From CAWKAV01 sp963847735 (GTDB lineage Bacteria > Desulfobacterota > Desulfuromonadia > Desulfuromonadales > BM103), in contig CAWKAV010000001.1 in assembly GCA_963847735.1 (NCBI GenBank), forward strand, positions 45,864 to 109,863: a stretch of 64,000 bases of DNA, written 5' to 3'. Shown here in pieces: positions 55,862 through 64,000 of this stretch. Positions within the stretch are counted from its first letter, which is position 1. Every line of letters begins with the position of its first letter. The notes under the pieces were generated by a model. It was not told where the DNA came from. It ran no database searches and saw only the letters and a program-made list of their open reading frames with translations. A program made the translations under genes and the position numbers.

Positions 55862-57109
55862 ATGAAGAACCTGACCGATGACATCAAACGTTCCTTTCTG
55901 GTCGCCCTCTGGTTTGTCTTTCTGACTTTCCCGTTGATGGTGGTCAAGGTGAACACCCTCAAGAATATCGTTGAGTGGCGCTGGCTGAATATGCTCTGGG
56001 TTGCGATTGGTGCCTTTGTGTTGTCAATCATCTGGCGCTGGGCAATGGCACGTCGACAGCTTAAGAGCAAAGCAGCAGAAAGTGGAGAAGAGGGGTTGGA
56101 CAAGGCCTTGTTGGGCCAGAGGGTGATGGAAGACCCCAAAATCTTTAAGCCGGTCCTGGCATGTATTGCCCTGATAACCATGGTCTTTCCACTGTTGGTC
56201 GACATCTACCAGGTCAATATCATGGTTTTGGCCCTGATCTTCGTGGTCCTCGGACTTGGTCTCAACATTACGGTTGGACTTGCCGGCCTGCTGGATCTCG
56301 GCTATGTGGCCTTTTTCGCTGTCGGTGCCTACACCTACGGCATCCTGAACAGCTTCTGGGGATTCGGTTTCTGGTCAAGCCTGCCAATCGGCGGCCTGAT
56401 GGGGGCCTTGTTCGGCATCGCGCTGGGCTTTCCGATATTGCGTCTGCGTGGCGACTACCTGGCAATCGTTACCCTTGGTTTCGGATCCATCGCCAAGATC
56501 GTCATCGAGAACTGGGAAGAGGTTTTCAATGGGGCCAAGGGGATCGCCGGTATTCCGCGCCCCGGATTTTTCGGTGCGGACATGAGTATCACAACGGCGA
56601 CGACTTATACCTATTACCTGATGATCCTGATGGTTGTTTTCACTATTTTCATGACCAACCGCCTCAAGGACTCACGGATTGGGCGCGCCTGGATGGCCTT
56701 GCGGGAAGATGAGATTGCCTGTGTGGCCATGGGGGTCGATATGGCGAGGACCAAGTTGGGGGCCTACGCATTCGGCGCCTTCTGGGCTGGCCTGGTCGGC
56801 GTTATTTTTGCGGCGCGCAATACCTATATCAATCCGAACAGCTTCACCTTCATGGAATCGGCCCTGGTGCTTTCCATCGTTGTGATGGGAGGTATGGGCT
56901 CGATTGTGGGCGTTATTATCGCTGCGCTGGTATTGATCCTGACCCCTGAATATCTGAGGGCTTTTGCCGAATATCGCATGTTGATGTTCGGTGCCGTGAT
57001 GGTGTTGATGATGATCTTCCGTCCCGAAGGACTGATTGCCAACGTGCGCCGGAAATACGGTGGCCGCAAACCGGTGATGGAGGGAGCCAGTGTCTGGAAC
57101 GATGAATAA
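55862..57109 (+). CDS. livM: Branched-chain amino-acid ABC permease LivM
   Basis: A 415-residue inner-membrane permease of the long E. coli LivM type, with an extra N-terminal domain of about 110 residues (two helices, DUF3382-like) before the core. The core has LGLGLNITVGLAGLLDLGYVAFFAVGAYTYGIL and the later GMGSIVGVIIAALVL. It pairs with LivH. ATG 55862 was chosen. The last 20 bases overlap livG. Confidence 0.93.
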   Translation: MKNLTDDIKRSFLVALWFVFLTFPLMVVKVNTLKNIVEWRWLNMLWVAIGAFVLSIIWRWAMARRQLKSKAAESGEEGLDKALLGQRVMEDPKIFKPVLACIALITMVFPLLVDIYQVNIMVLALIFVVLGLGLNITVGLAGLLDLGYVAFFAVGAYTYGILNSFWGFGFWSSLPIGGLMGALFGIALGFPILRLRGDYLAIVTLGFGSIAKIVIENWEEVFNGAKGIAGIPRPGFFGADMSITTATTYTYYLMILMVVFTIFMTNRLKDSRIGRAWMALREDEIACVAMGVDMARTKLGAYAFGAFWAGLVGVIFAARNTYINPNSFTFMESALVLSIVVMGGMGSIVGVIIAALVLILTPEYLRAFAEYRMLMFGAVMVLMMIFRPEGLIANVRRKYGGRKPVMEGASVWNDE

Positions 57110-57890
57110 GCTGCTCGAAGTTAAGGACCTGACCATGGATTTCGGTGGTCTGCGTGCTGTCGATGCGGTCTCACTGGATGTCAGTGCTGGCGAGATTGTC
57201 GCCCTGATTGGTCCGAACGGCGCCGGCAAGACGACCTTCTTCAATTGTGTGACCGGGATATACAAGCCGTCCAAAGGAACAATCCTGGTGCATCCTCCCG
57301 GAAAGAAAACCCAGCGTATCAACGGACTCAAGCCGAACCGGGTGACGACGATCGGCATGGCCAGGACCTTCCAGAATATTCGGCTTTTTCAGAACATGAC
57401 GGTTCTTGAAAACGTCATGATTGGCCGACATTGCAGAACCACGACCACTATCATTGGGGCCATATTGCGTGATGGCAAAACCCGGCACCAGGAACAGGAG
57501 ACGGTTGAAAGAAGTTATGCACTGCTGGAAAAGGTCGGTTTGACTGGGTATGCCGATGAGTTTGCCAAGAATCTTTCTTACGGCGCCCAGCGGCGGCTTG
57601 AAATAGCCCGGGCCATGGCAACCGATCCGTTCCTGCTGCTGCTTGATGAGCCGGCGGCGGGTATGAATCCCCAGGAAACCAGGGCCCTGGATCAATTGAT
57701 CGTCGGCATCCGTAAAACTGAAAATATCGCGATTCTTTTGATCGAACACGATATGAAACTGGTGATGAATATTTCCGATCGAATCTACGTTATGGAATAC
57801 GGCAAAGAGATCGCCCGGGGAGTGCCCGCGGAAATCCGCAGCAACCCCAAGGTCATTGAGGCCTATCTCGGCGAGGAATGTGATGCTTGA
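57090..57890 (+). CDS. livG: Branched-chain amino-acid ABC ATPase LivG
   Basis: A 266-residue ATPase with Walker A GPNGAGKTTFFN, the family-typical ARTFQNIRLFQNMTVLENVMIG around the Q-loop, signature NLSYGAQRRLEIARAM and Walker B LLLLDEPAAGMNPQE. The GTG at 57090 lies six bases after GGAGG, within livM; an ATG at 57102 is the alternative. The LivG-specific His in LLIEHDMKLVM is present. Confidence 0.93.
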   Translation: MSGTMNKLLEVKDLTMDFGGLRAVDAVSLDVSAGEIVALIGPNGAGKTTFFNCVTGIYKPSKGTILVHPPGKKTQRINGLKPNRVTTIGMARTFQNIRLFQNMTVLENVMIGRHCRTTTTIIGAILRDGKTRHQEQETVERSYALLEKVGLTGYADEFAKNLSYGAQRRLEIARAMATDPFLLLLDEPAAGMNPQETRALDQLIVGIRKTENIAILLIEHDMKLVMNISDRIYVMEYGKEIARGVPAEIRSNPKVIEAYLGEECDA

Positions 57891-58590
57891 GCTGCGTAAC
57901 GTTGAAACCTGCTACGGTAATATCCAGGCCTTGAAGTCGGTTTCCATGGTTGTCAACGAGGGTGAGATTGTCACGCTGATCGGTGCTAACGGAGCGGGCA
58001 AGAGTACCACCTTAATGACGATCTGCGGTGTGACTCCACCCCGCCGCGGTGAGATTTTATTCCAGGGCAAGCCGATTCACAAACTGGCGACTGACAGGAT
58101 CGTTGCCCTGGGCCTTGTCCAAGTCCCTGAAGGTCGCCGGATCTTCCCAGGCATGTCGGTTCTTGAAAATCTTGAGATGGGCACTTTCCTGCGTCGCGAC
58201 AGGAACGAGATACAGAAAGACCTCGACTATGTATTTGATCTCTTCCCCATTCTGGCTCAACGTCGTTCCCAGTTGGGTGGCACCTTGAGCGGTGGTGAAC
58301 AGCAGATGCTGGCTATTTGCCGTGCACTGATGGCACGTCCGCGCTTACTTTTGCTGGACGAGCCTTCCCTGGGGCTGGCGCCGTTGATCATCAAGCAGAT
58401 TTTCGAAATCATCCGCAAGATCAACCGTCAACAGCAGACGACCGTGTTTCTGGTCGAGCAGAACGCCAACCAGGCCTTGAAGCTGGCTGATCGTGGTTAC
58501 GTTATGGAGAATGGACGAATTACCCTGACTGATACGGCGGAAAAACTGCTTGATAATGAGCTGGTCAGGGAGGCCTACCTTGGACTGTGA
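57883..58590 (+). CDS. livF: Branched-chain amino-acid ABC ATPase LivF
   Basis: A 235-residue ATPase: Walker A IGANGAGKSTTLM, then the LivF hallmark VPEGRRIFPGMSVLENLEMG, signature TLSGGEQQMLAICRALM and Walker B LLLLDEPSLGLAP. ATG 57883 overlaps the livG stop by eight bases. It closes the livKHMGF operon; a gap of about 200 bases without a recognised terminator follows. Confidence 0.94.
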   Translation: MLELRNVETCYGNIQALKSVSMVVNEGEIVTLIGANGAGKSTTLMTICGVTPPRRGEILFQGKPIHKLATDRIVALGLVQVPEGRRIFPGMSVLENLEMGTFLRRDRNEIQKDLDYVFDLFPILAQRRSQLGGTLSGGEQQMLAICRALMARPRLLLLDEPSLGLAPLIIKQIFEIIRKINRQQQTTVFLVEQNANQALKLADRGYVMENGRITLTDTAEKLLDNELVREAYLGL

Positions 58591-58792
58591 ATTAAATGTC
58601 TATTCTGTTTTGCAGAAGAGTGGTGGGGATGACCTCTGGTGAGGATTGGTGAGTCAAGCAGGACACCCGATTATTCTTTGCAGAGAGCCCGTTCCGTTCG
58701 TGGTTTGATCCCTTTTAAATGCGGTTGATTTATGCGAATATTGCCGCAGTGAATAGACTGACTCGGTTTTCGCCAACGACAGGGCTTATAAG

Positions 58793-59017
58793 GTGGAAAT
58801 TAAGGTAAAACTCTATGCCGTATTGCAGCTCGGGCGTTTCAGGGAAGAGAGCTTTGACTTCTCTGCCGGGACAACGGTCGGAGATGTCGTCAAAGAACTG
58901 GACTTGCCGCCTGAACATGTCGATATTCTTCTGGTCAATGGTCGGCATGCTGATGCTGGACATCCGCTGGAAGAAAACGATGTCCTTTCAGTGCTGCCGA
59001 TGGTCGAAGGTGGTTGA
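58793..59017 (+). CDS. MoaD/ThiS-like ubiquitin-fold sulfur carrier
   Basis: A 74-residue beta-grasp protein starting at GTG 58793. It has the typical MoaD/ThiS pattern: KVKLYAVLQLGRFREESFDF, a central TTVGDVVKELDLPPEHVDILLVNG, and the functional C-terminal Gly-Gly (MVEGG) that is adenylated and thiocarboxylated. It is 31 bases upstream of the aldehyde:ferredoxin oxidoreductase remnant. MoaD-like genes beside aor are common, and probably supply sulfur for the pyranopterin cofactor of that tungsten enzyme. Confidence 0.82.
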   Translation: MEIKVKLYAVLQLGRFREESFDFSAGTTVGDVVKELDLPPEHVDILLVNGRHADAGHPLEENDVLSVLPMVEGG

Positions 59018-59048
59018 ACAGGTTAGGATCGAACCAGGAGAGAGTGTC

Positions 59049-60900
59049 ATGCGTTTCCTGACAGACAGTCCAGCGGCAGAACCGGCATCGGTTCTTTACC
59101 GGCGCTGTACGGTGGATCTGAAAAGTGGTGACATGCAGATGGCCGAAGTGCCGTGCCGCAACCTTGAAGATGTCCTTGGCGGTTTCGGGCGTTCCTTCCA
59201 ATTCCTCGCTGAACGTGACATCCGTGATGCCTATGTCGACGACAATCCGCTGATTGTCAATGTCGGCCTGCTGACCGGCAGTCATGCCATGACCGGTCTG
59301 CGAACCTATTTTTCCGGCTACAGCCCGATCAAAGGTTCGAAAAAGGGCTTGCCGGCGGCCATGTGGTCCGCTGGCAGTGGTAAATTTGGCGCCAAGTTGA
59401 AGTGGACCGGCCTCGACGAACTTGATCTTCGAAAATCGCTCCGACGCAGCCGGTTTATGTCGTGATCAGAGAGAGTGTAGATGGCCCAGTGGTGGAACTT
59501 AAACCCGCCACTCACCTGCTTGGTCTCACCACCCATGAAAAGATCATGGCGCTGCAGAAACAGTATGCTGACGCCCATTTCGCGGCAATCGGACCGGCGG
59601 GTGAACATTGGCAGAATGTTTACGTCGGAGCGGTTGCGCTGAGTACGGAGAATCAACTCAGATCGAAACAGGATAAATGCCGTTTTGCCGGTCGGGGCGG
59701 CATGGGCAGTCTCATGGGCTATAAAAATGTGCTCGCCCTGGTGGCCCAGAGCAGCGACAAACTGGGCAAGATCCCCGATCCGGTCAAAAAGGCCAACATC
59801 AACGTTGTCAAGGGCGGCGGTTCGGCTCGCCTGCAACCGATCAAACGTGGCGGCGGCGGCGGAACCTGGGCGGCCTATGATGTTCTGCAGGCCTTCCATG
59901 CGGTGCCGGTCAATAACTTCCGGCCGCAGGGCAACGACCTGCCCGAAAGGCTGTTTCGGGAACAGGTTGAGCAGGATTACGTGATCAAGTCAGAGGCCTG
60001 TTACCGGTGCGGGATCACCTGTCACAATAATATCTATAAACGCAACGCAGGATGGCAGCGCAGGAGAATTCCTGGCCAAGTTCGATTACGAACCGCTGAA
60101 TCTGCTTGGCACCAATCTCGGTCTGCATGAGGCCGCACAGGCCGCGGCGCTGATACATCTCTGTGACAATTACGGTATGGATGCCATTTCGGTCGGGGTG
60201 ACCGTCTCCTATGTGCTTGCCTATAATGAACGGCACCCCGAGCAGCGACTTCTCAACGGGGCGACTTTCGGCGATTTCGCAAAAATCCGGGAGCTTGTCG
60301 AAGCAGACCGGACAGGGCAGTATTCCGGAGATCGGTCGCGGTTGCAGGCGTCTTTCCGAGAGTACCGGTGAAACCGGTTATGCCTACCATGTCAAGGGAC
60401 TGGAACTGCCGGCTTACCAGCCTGAAACCAACCCCGGTTATGCCTGGGCCATTGCCGGTGGACATATGTCGATGGGAACCTACGGTATGCTGGCCCGTGA
60501 AGGCAAGACCGATCTGGACTCCTGGGTCAAGGCGATCACGCGGGACAAGTTGCAGATCGTCGGTTTTGATATGATCGGTCTGTGCAAGTTCTTCGATATC
60601 GTCAACGGCATCGGCACTGCCATGGTGGTCGATTGCCTCAAGGCCGAGCTGTGGGCTCAAAGTCACAGCACAGGACCTGTCTGCCGCTGTGGAACGGGCT
60701 TTTTTACGCGGCCTTGCTCTTGAGCTGCGGCAAGGGCTACGACAAAGATGAGTTCTGCCTGCCAGCTGAAGTGACGGAAAATCCGAACCTGAACATCACC
60801 TTGCCCAAGCTCACGACTCCTGAATTTCTGGCGGCACTGGAGAAGCGGGTCTGGGCAGTCTTCGATCGGGAGTTGCAGGATCTGTCTGTAGGTGGCGCCT
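59049..60900 (+). pseudogene. aor: Aldehyde:ferredoxin oxidoreductase, interrupted by several +1 frameshifts
   Basis: Starts at ATG 59049 after AGGAGAG. The pieces in order are: FGRSFQFLAERDIRDAYVDD, then NVGLLTGSHAMTGLRTYFSG and KGLPAAMWSAGSGKFGAKLK (frame of 59049); a short bridge LIFENRSDAA; VYVVIRESVDGPVVELKPA to the cluster motif CYRCGITCHNNIYKRNA (frame of 59462); DGSAGEFLAKFDYEPLNLLG (frame of 60177); GSIPEIGRG, TGETGYAYHVKGLELPAY and GFDMIGLCKFFDIVNG (frame of 60211); a bridge with VTAQDLSAAVERAFLRGLAL; and GYDKDEFCLPAEV onward (frame of 60582). Each junction is one extra base, near 59422, 59452, 60050, 60315, 60652 and 60734. Motifs are intact, including cluster Cys residues. The end near 60900 is approximate. 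Sequencing error cannot be excluded. Confidence 0.8.
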
Positions 60901-60944
60901 TTCGGAGGCATTTCCTGCTCCTGTTAAAATTATGGAGTGCAGTC

Positions 60945-62533
60945 GTGAGGCTTACTGGAGGACAGATTATCAGTTCGGAATTCCGCGCGTCGGGTGAACA
61001 GGGCTTCAAAGCTGTGAACCCGGCGACCGGCGCCGTTCTTGAACCTCAATTCTGTTGAGGCGACCCGGGATGATGTTGACAGCGCTGTTCGCGCGGCTGC
61101 CGCTGCTTTCGATCTTTACTCCGGGCTGCCTGCAGTGCGGCGTGCGGCATTCCTGGAATGTATCGGCGAAGAATTGACGACGCTTGGACCGGACTTGATT
61201 GATCGTGCCAGCAACGAGACGGCGCTGCCCGGGTTAAGGCTCGAAGCAGAACTCGCCCGCACCGTCAACCAATTGAAACTCTTTGCGCAACAGGTTCTGC
61301 GTGGTTCGTACCTTGAGGTGCGTATCGACCGTGCCCTGCCGGAGCGGACGCCGAACGCGAAGCCTGACCTGAGAGCCATGCAGATTCCGATCGGTCCGGT
61401 TGCCGTGTTCGGAGCAAGTAACTTCCCGCTGGCGTTTTCTGTTGCAGGAGGGGATACTGCCTCGGCGCTGGCGGCTGGTTGTCCGGTTGTAGTCAAGGGC
61501 CATCCGGCGCATCCCGGGACTTCTGAACTGGCCGGTCAGGCGGTGTTGCGGGCTGTTCGGAAATGTAACGTTCCGCCGGGAGTCTTTTCCCTTCTGCAAT
61601 CGAAGCATACCGCTGCCGGTGTCGCCCTGGTGCAGCATCCGTTGGTCAAGGCCGTCGCTTTTACCGGTTCGTTATCAGGTGGACGGGCCCTCTTTGACCT
61701 GGCCCGCTCGCGCCCGGAACCGATTCCGCTCTATGCAGAGATGGGCAGTGTTAACCCGGTCTTCTACCTGCCGCAGATTATTGACGACAAGGGCGCGCTG
61801 CTTGCAAGGGCCCTGGTCGAATCACTGACTCTCGGTGTCGGGCAGTTCTGCACCGCGCCGGGGCTGGTTGTGGTGATCAGGAGCACCGCAACGGAAGACT
61901 TTGTGTGTGAGGTCGAAAGCTGTCTTGCAGCAAAACCTCCTGGTGTCATGCTGCACGAAGGGATCAAGAAAAACTTCCTGGCCGGGTTGCATCGGCTGTT
62001 GTCCATTGATGGTGTTGTCAAACGAGGCAATCCGTTCCCGATTCTGGATGATTGCCTGGTTGCTCCGGCTCTGTTGCAGACTGATGCGCAGGGTTTTTCT
62101 CGATCATCCTGCGATTGCCGAAGAAGTTTTCGGACCAGCGGCGATGGTCGTCGTCTGTGCTTGCAAAGCCGAGATGCTGGCTGTGGCGAACAGCTTGCCG
62201 GGCCAGCTGACAGCTTCAATGCATGGCACCGAAATGGAACTCGGTGCCTTTCGTGAGCTGTTGGCTCTCCTTGAACGCAAAGTCGGGCGTTTGATCATTA
62301 ACGCTTTTCCGACCGGAGTTGAGGTGTGCGCCTCAATGCATCATGGTGGTCCCTATCCGGCAACCACTGACAGCAGCAGCACTTCGGTTGGACCCAATGC
62401 TGTGAAACGTTTCCTGCGTCCGGTTTGTTACCAGAATTTTCCGCAGGAATTGCTGCCGGAACCATTACGTGACAGGAATGATCAGCGTCTCTGGCGTCTG
62501 GTTGATGGCAGCTTGAGTTGTGACGACCTGTAG
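60945..62533 (+). pseudogene. 2,5-dioxovalerate (alpha-ketoglutarate semialdehyde)-type dehydrogenase, two +1 frameshifts
   Basis: A likely GTG start at 60945, nine bases after GGAG, gives LTGGQIISSEFRASGEQGFKAV and NPATGAVLEPQF. One extra base near 61050-61054 moves to the main frame: VEATRDDVDSAVRAAAAAF, GPVAVFGASNFPLAFSVAG, the TGSLSGGRALFDLA NAD region, the glutamate in PLYAEMGSVNPVF and the catalytic Cys in GVGQFCTAPGLV. An extra T in the TTTTT at 62094-62098 moves to a third frame: FLDHPAIAEEVFGPAAMVVV, GRLIINAFPTGVEVC to the end at 62533. It would be about 529 residues, close to the family's normal length, oxidising alpha-ketoglutarate semialdehyde to 2-oxoglutarate. All catalytic residues survive. 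Confidence 0.8.
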
Positions 62534-62595
62534 TTTTGCGAATCCTTCAGCTCTTTGTTTTGCGATCAACTTGTTAAACTCAGCAGTATAATGAA

Positions 62596-63024
62596 ATGGG
62601 CGTTACCGTTGTTATCCCGGCGCGTTATGCCTCAGCCCGGTTTCCTGGTAAGCCGCTCGCCGACCTGCCTGGCAAGCCGATCATCCAACCGGCACGGATC
62701 GTCTGGCCGAGGTTGCCGCAACTCTTGATAATGAACTGATCGTGAATGTGCAGGGTGACGAACCCCTGATTGAAACGGCCATGATCAGTGCCGCTGTGGC
62801 GCCGATGCGGGCTGATCAATAGATCCATATGGGAACGCTCAAGACCCCCCTGAATCCGGATGTCGTCAAGGTGGTGACCGACTGACAAAGTTTTGCCTTG
62901 TATTTCTCATGTGCTTGAACATGACGACCGGATCGTGGTGGCAGAAACCAACCTGGTTGGGCAGGAGATTGATACTCACGAGGATCTGGAGCGGATCAGG
63001 GAGTTTCCTGTCCGTTTTGCTTAG
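62596..63024 (+). pseudogene. kdsB: kdsB (CMP-KDO synthetase) remnant with internal deletions
   Basis: The N-terminus is perfect for KdsB (MGVTVVIPARYASARFPGKP, then LADLPGKPII), then jumps out of frame to TGTDRLAEVAATLDNELIVN and VQGDEPLIETAMISAAVAPM, skipping about 60 residues. In that frame are a TAG at 62820-62822 and a TGA at 62883-62885, both within recognisable KdsB sequence (HMGTLKTPLNPDVVKVVTD). A second large loss follows, and only the C-terminal piece remains (ETNLVGQEIDTHEDLERIRE). The normal gene is about 750 bases; here it is 429. KdsB activates KDO for lipopolysaccharide, so another copy or enzyme would be needed. The kdsB-pyrG order is usual for the group. Confidence 0.85.
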
Positions 63025-63135
63025 GTTGGATTTTCAGTAATAAGGGGTTTCCATTTAAGCCCCGGAAGTGTAACATTCTGCGCTTAAATTGTGTTTGTAT
63101 GCGGTTGATAATTTTTTTGGTCAGGAGACCTACTT

Positions 63136-64000
63136 ATGAAGACCAAGTTCATATTCATTACCGGTGGTGTTGTTTCATCTCTCGGCAAGGGCTTGGCGGC
63201 CGCCTCCATCGGAGCTCTCATGGAGGCGCGCGGGCTGAGGGTTTCCATGCAGAAACTTGATCCTTATATCAACGTCGACCCGGGCACGATGAGCCCCTTT
63301 CAGCACGGCGAGGTCTTTGTGACCGATGATGGCGCAGAGACTGATCTGGACCTCGGGCATTACGAACGTTACACCACGGCGAGTCTGACCAAGAAGTCGA
63401 ACTTTACGACTGGACAGGTCTACGACTCAGTCATCCGCAAGGAACGTCGCGGCGATTATCTCGGTGGTACGGTTCAGGTGATTCCCCATATTACCAACGA
63501 GATCAAGGCAAAAATCCTCGACAATGCCAAGAGTGTGGATCTCGCCATTATTGAGGTTGGCGGCACGGTTGGTGATATCGAGTCTCTGCCTTTTCTTGAA
63601 GCAATCCGCCAGTTTCGTAGCGATCTGGGTCCTGAAAATGTTCTTTATGTCCACCTGACGCTGGTTCCTTTATTCCGACCGCTGGTGAGCTGAAAACCAA
63701 ACCGACCCAGCACAGCGTTAAAGAGTTGCGGCAGATCGGTATCCAGCCGGACATTCTTCTGTGCCGGTGCGATCGTGAGCTGCCACGCGATATGAAGGCT
63801 AAAATAGCTCTGTTTTGCAACGTTCGCGAAGAATCGGTGATTACGGCCCGTGACGTTGAGACGATTTACGAAGTACCGCTGGCCTTCCACGAGCAGGGCC
63901 TCGATGAGAGGATTGTTGAAGCACTGAATATCTGGACCAAGAACCCGGATCTGAGTGCCTGGGAAAGGATTGTCAAGCGGGTCAAGGAGCCAGCCGGCGT
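63136..64000 (+). CDS. pyrG: CTP synthase, N-terminal part, with an apparent -1 frameshift; runs off the window
   Basis: ATG 63136 follows AGGAGA. The amidoligase domain starts KFIFITGGVVSSLGKGLAAASI, then KLDPYINVDPGTMSPFQHGEV and VTDDGAETDLDLGHYERY, all standard, and continues to NVLYVHLTLVP. At about 63667-63672 one T seems to be missing from a T run; the stop at 63691-63693 follows. In the next frame the protein resumes at once with IPTAGELKTKPTQHSVKEL, then LLCRCDRELPRDMKAKIALF and continues to the window end. CTP synthase turns UTP into CTP with glutamine and is normally essential and single-copy, so the break is more likely a sequence error than a real null allele. Confidence 0.85.

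Overview
The window looks like a chromosomal segment from a Desulfuromonadales-type bacterium (Geobacter / Desulfuromonas / Pelobacter relatives). This is inferred from gene content: a type B succinate dehydrogenase / fumarate reductase (sdhCAB), an AcnB-type aconitase, a single-chain pyruvate carboxylase, an aldehyde:ferredoxin oxidoreductase with a MoaD/ThiS-like partner, a LivKHMGF operon, many two-component and second-messenger proteins and a complete Mla lipid-transport operon. No tRNA, rRNA, CRISPR array or insertion sequence was recognised.

Layout. 0-13.3 kb: the end of a trimeric autotransporter adhesin, an M16 peptidase pair plus YihY-like operon, two Gate-domain membrane proteins with a CopA-type copper ATPase, then a housekeeping block (LOG-like protein, NrnA-like DHH phosphoesterase, amidase, rph, rdgB). 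13.3-24.7 kb: sdhCAB, a CheY-like regulator and large PAS kinase, a ruined cheB, and acnB. A 14-base sequence is shared by the sdhCAB and acnB upstream regions and suggests a common GntR-type repressor. 24.8-28.6 kb: a CBS/DUF294 protein, a lipoprotein and a GAF-HD-GYP phosphodiesterase.

28.7-42.1 kb is the most distinctive part. A minus-strand operon encodes a TPR plus outer-membrane barrel protein with Slam (type XI secretion) architecture, a 1592-residue FecR / cadherin-like protein whose C-terminal two thirds is a tandem duplication with TbpB-like barrel signatures (the likely Slam cargo), and a CHASE2 adenylate cyclase. Divergent from it, a zinc-ribbon cyclic-nucleotide-binding protein heads mlaEFDCA, in which MlaF carries a C-terminal degenerate GGDEF domain. 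Together these suggest an envelope-remodelling locus tied to cAMP-like and c-di-GMP-like signals; that linkage is inference.

42.3-48.9 kb is a minus-strand series: agmatinase-family enzyme, BioA, DedA, HD hydrolase, ferredoxin, MscS channel and a sigma-54 regulator. 49.4-58.6 kb holds pyruvate carboxylase, a cysteine-rich unknown and livKHMGF. 58.8-64 kb holds a MoaD/ThiS-like gene followed by aor and a ketoglutarate-semialdehyde-type dehydrogenase that are each broken by single-base insertions, a gutted kdsB and the start of pyrG, also frameshifted. The repeated one-base insertions without loss of motifs point as much to sequence error as to real gene decay, whereas kdsB and cheB look truly degraded.
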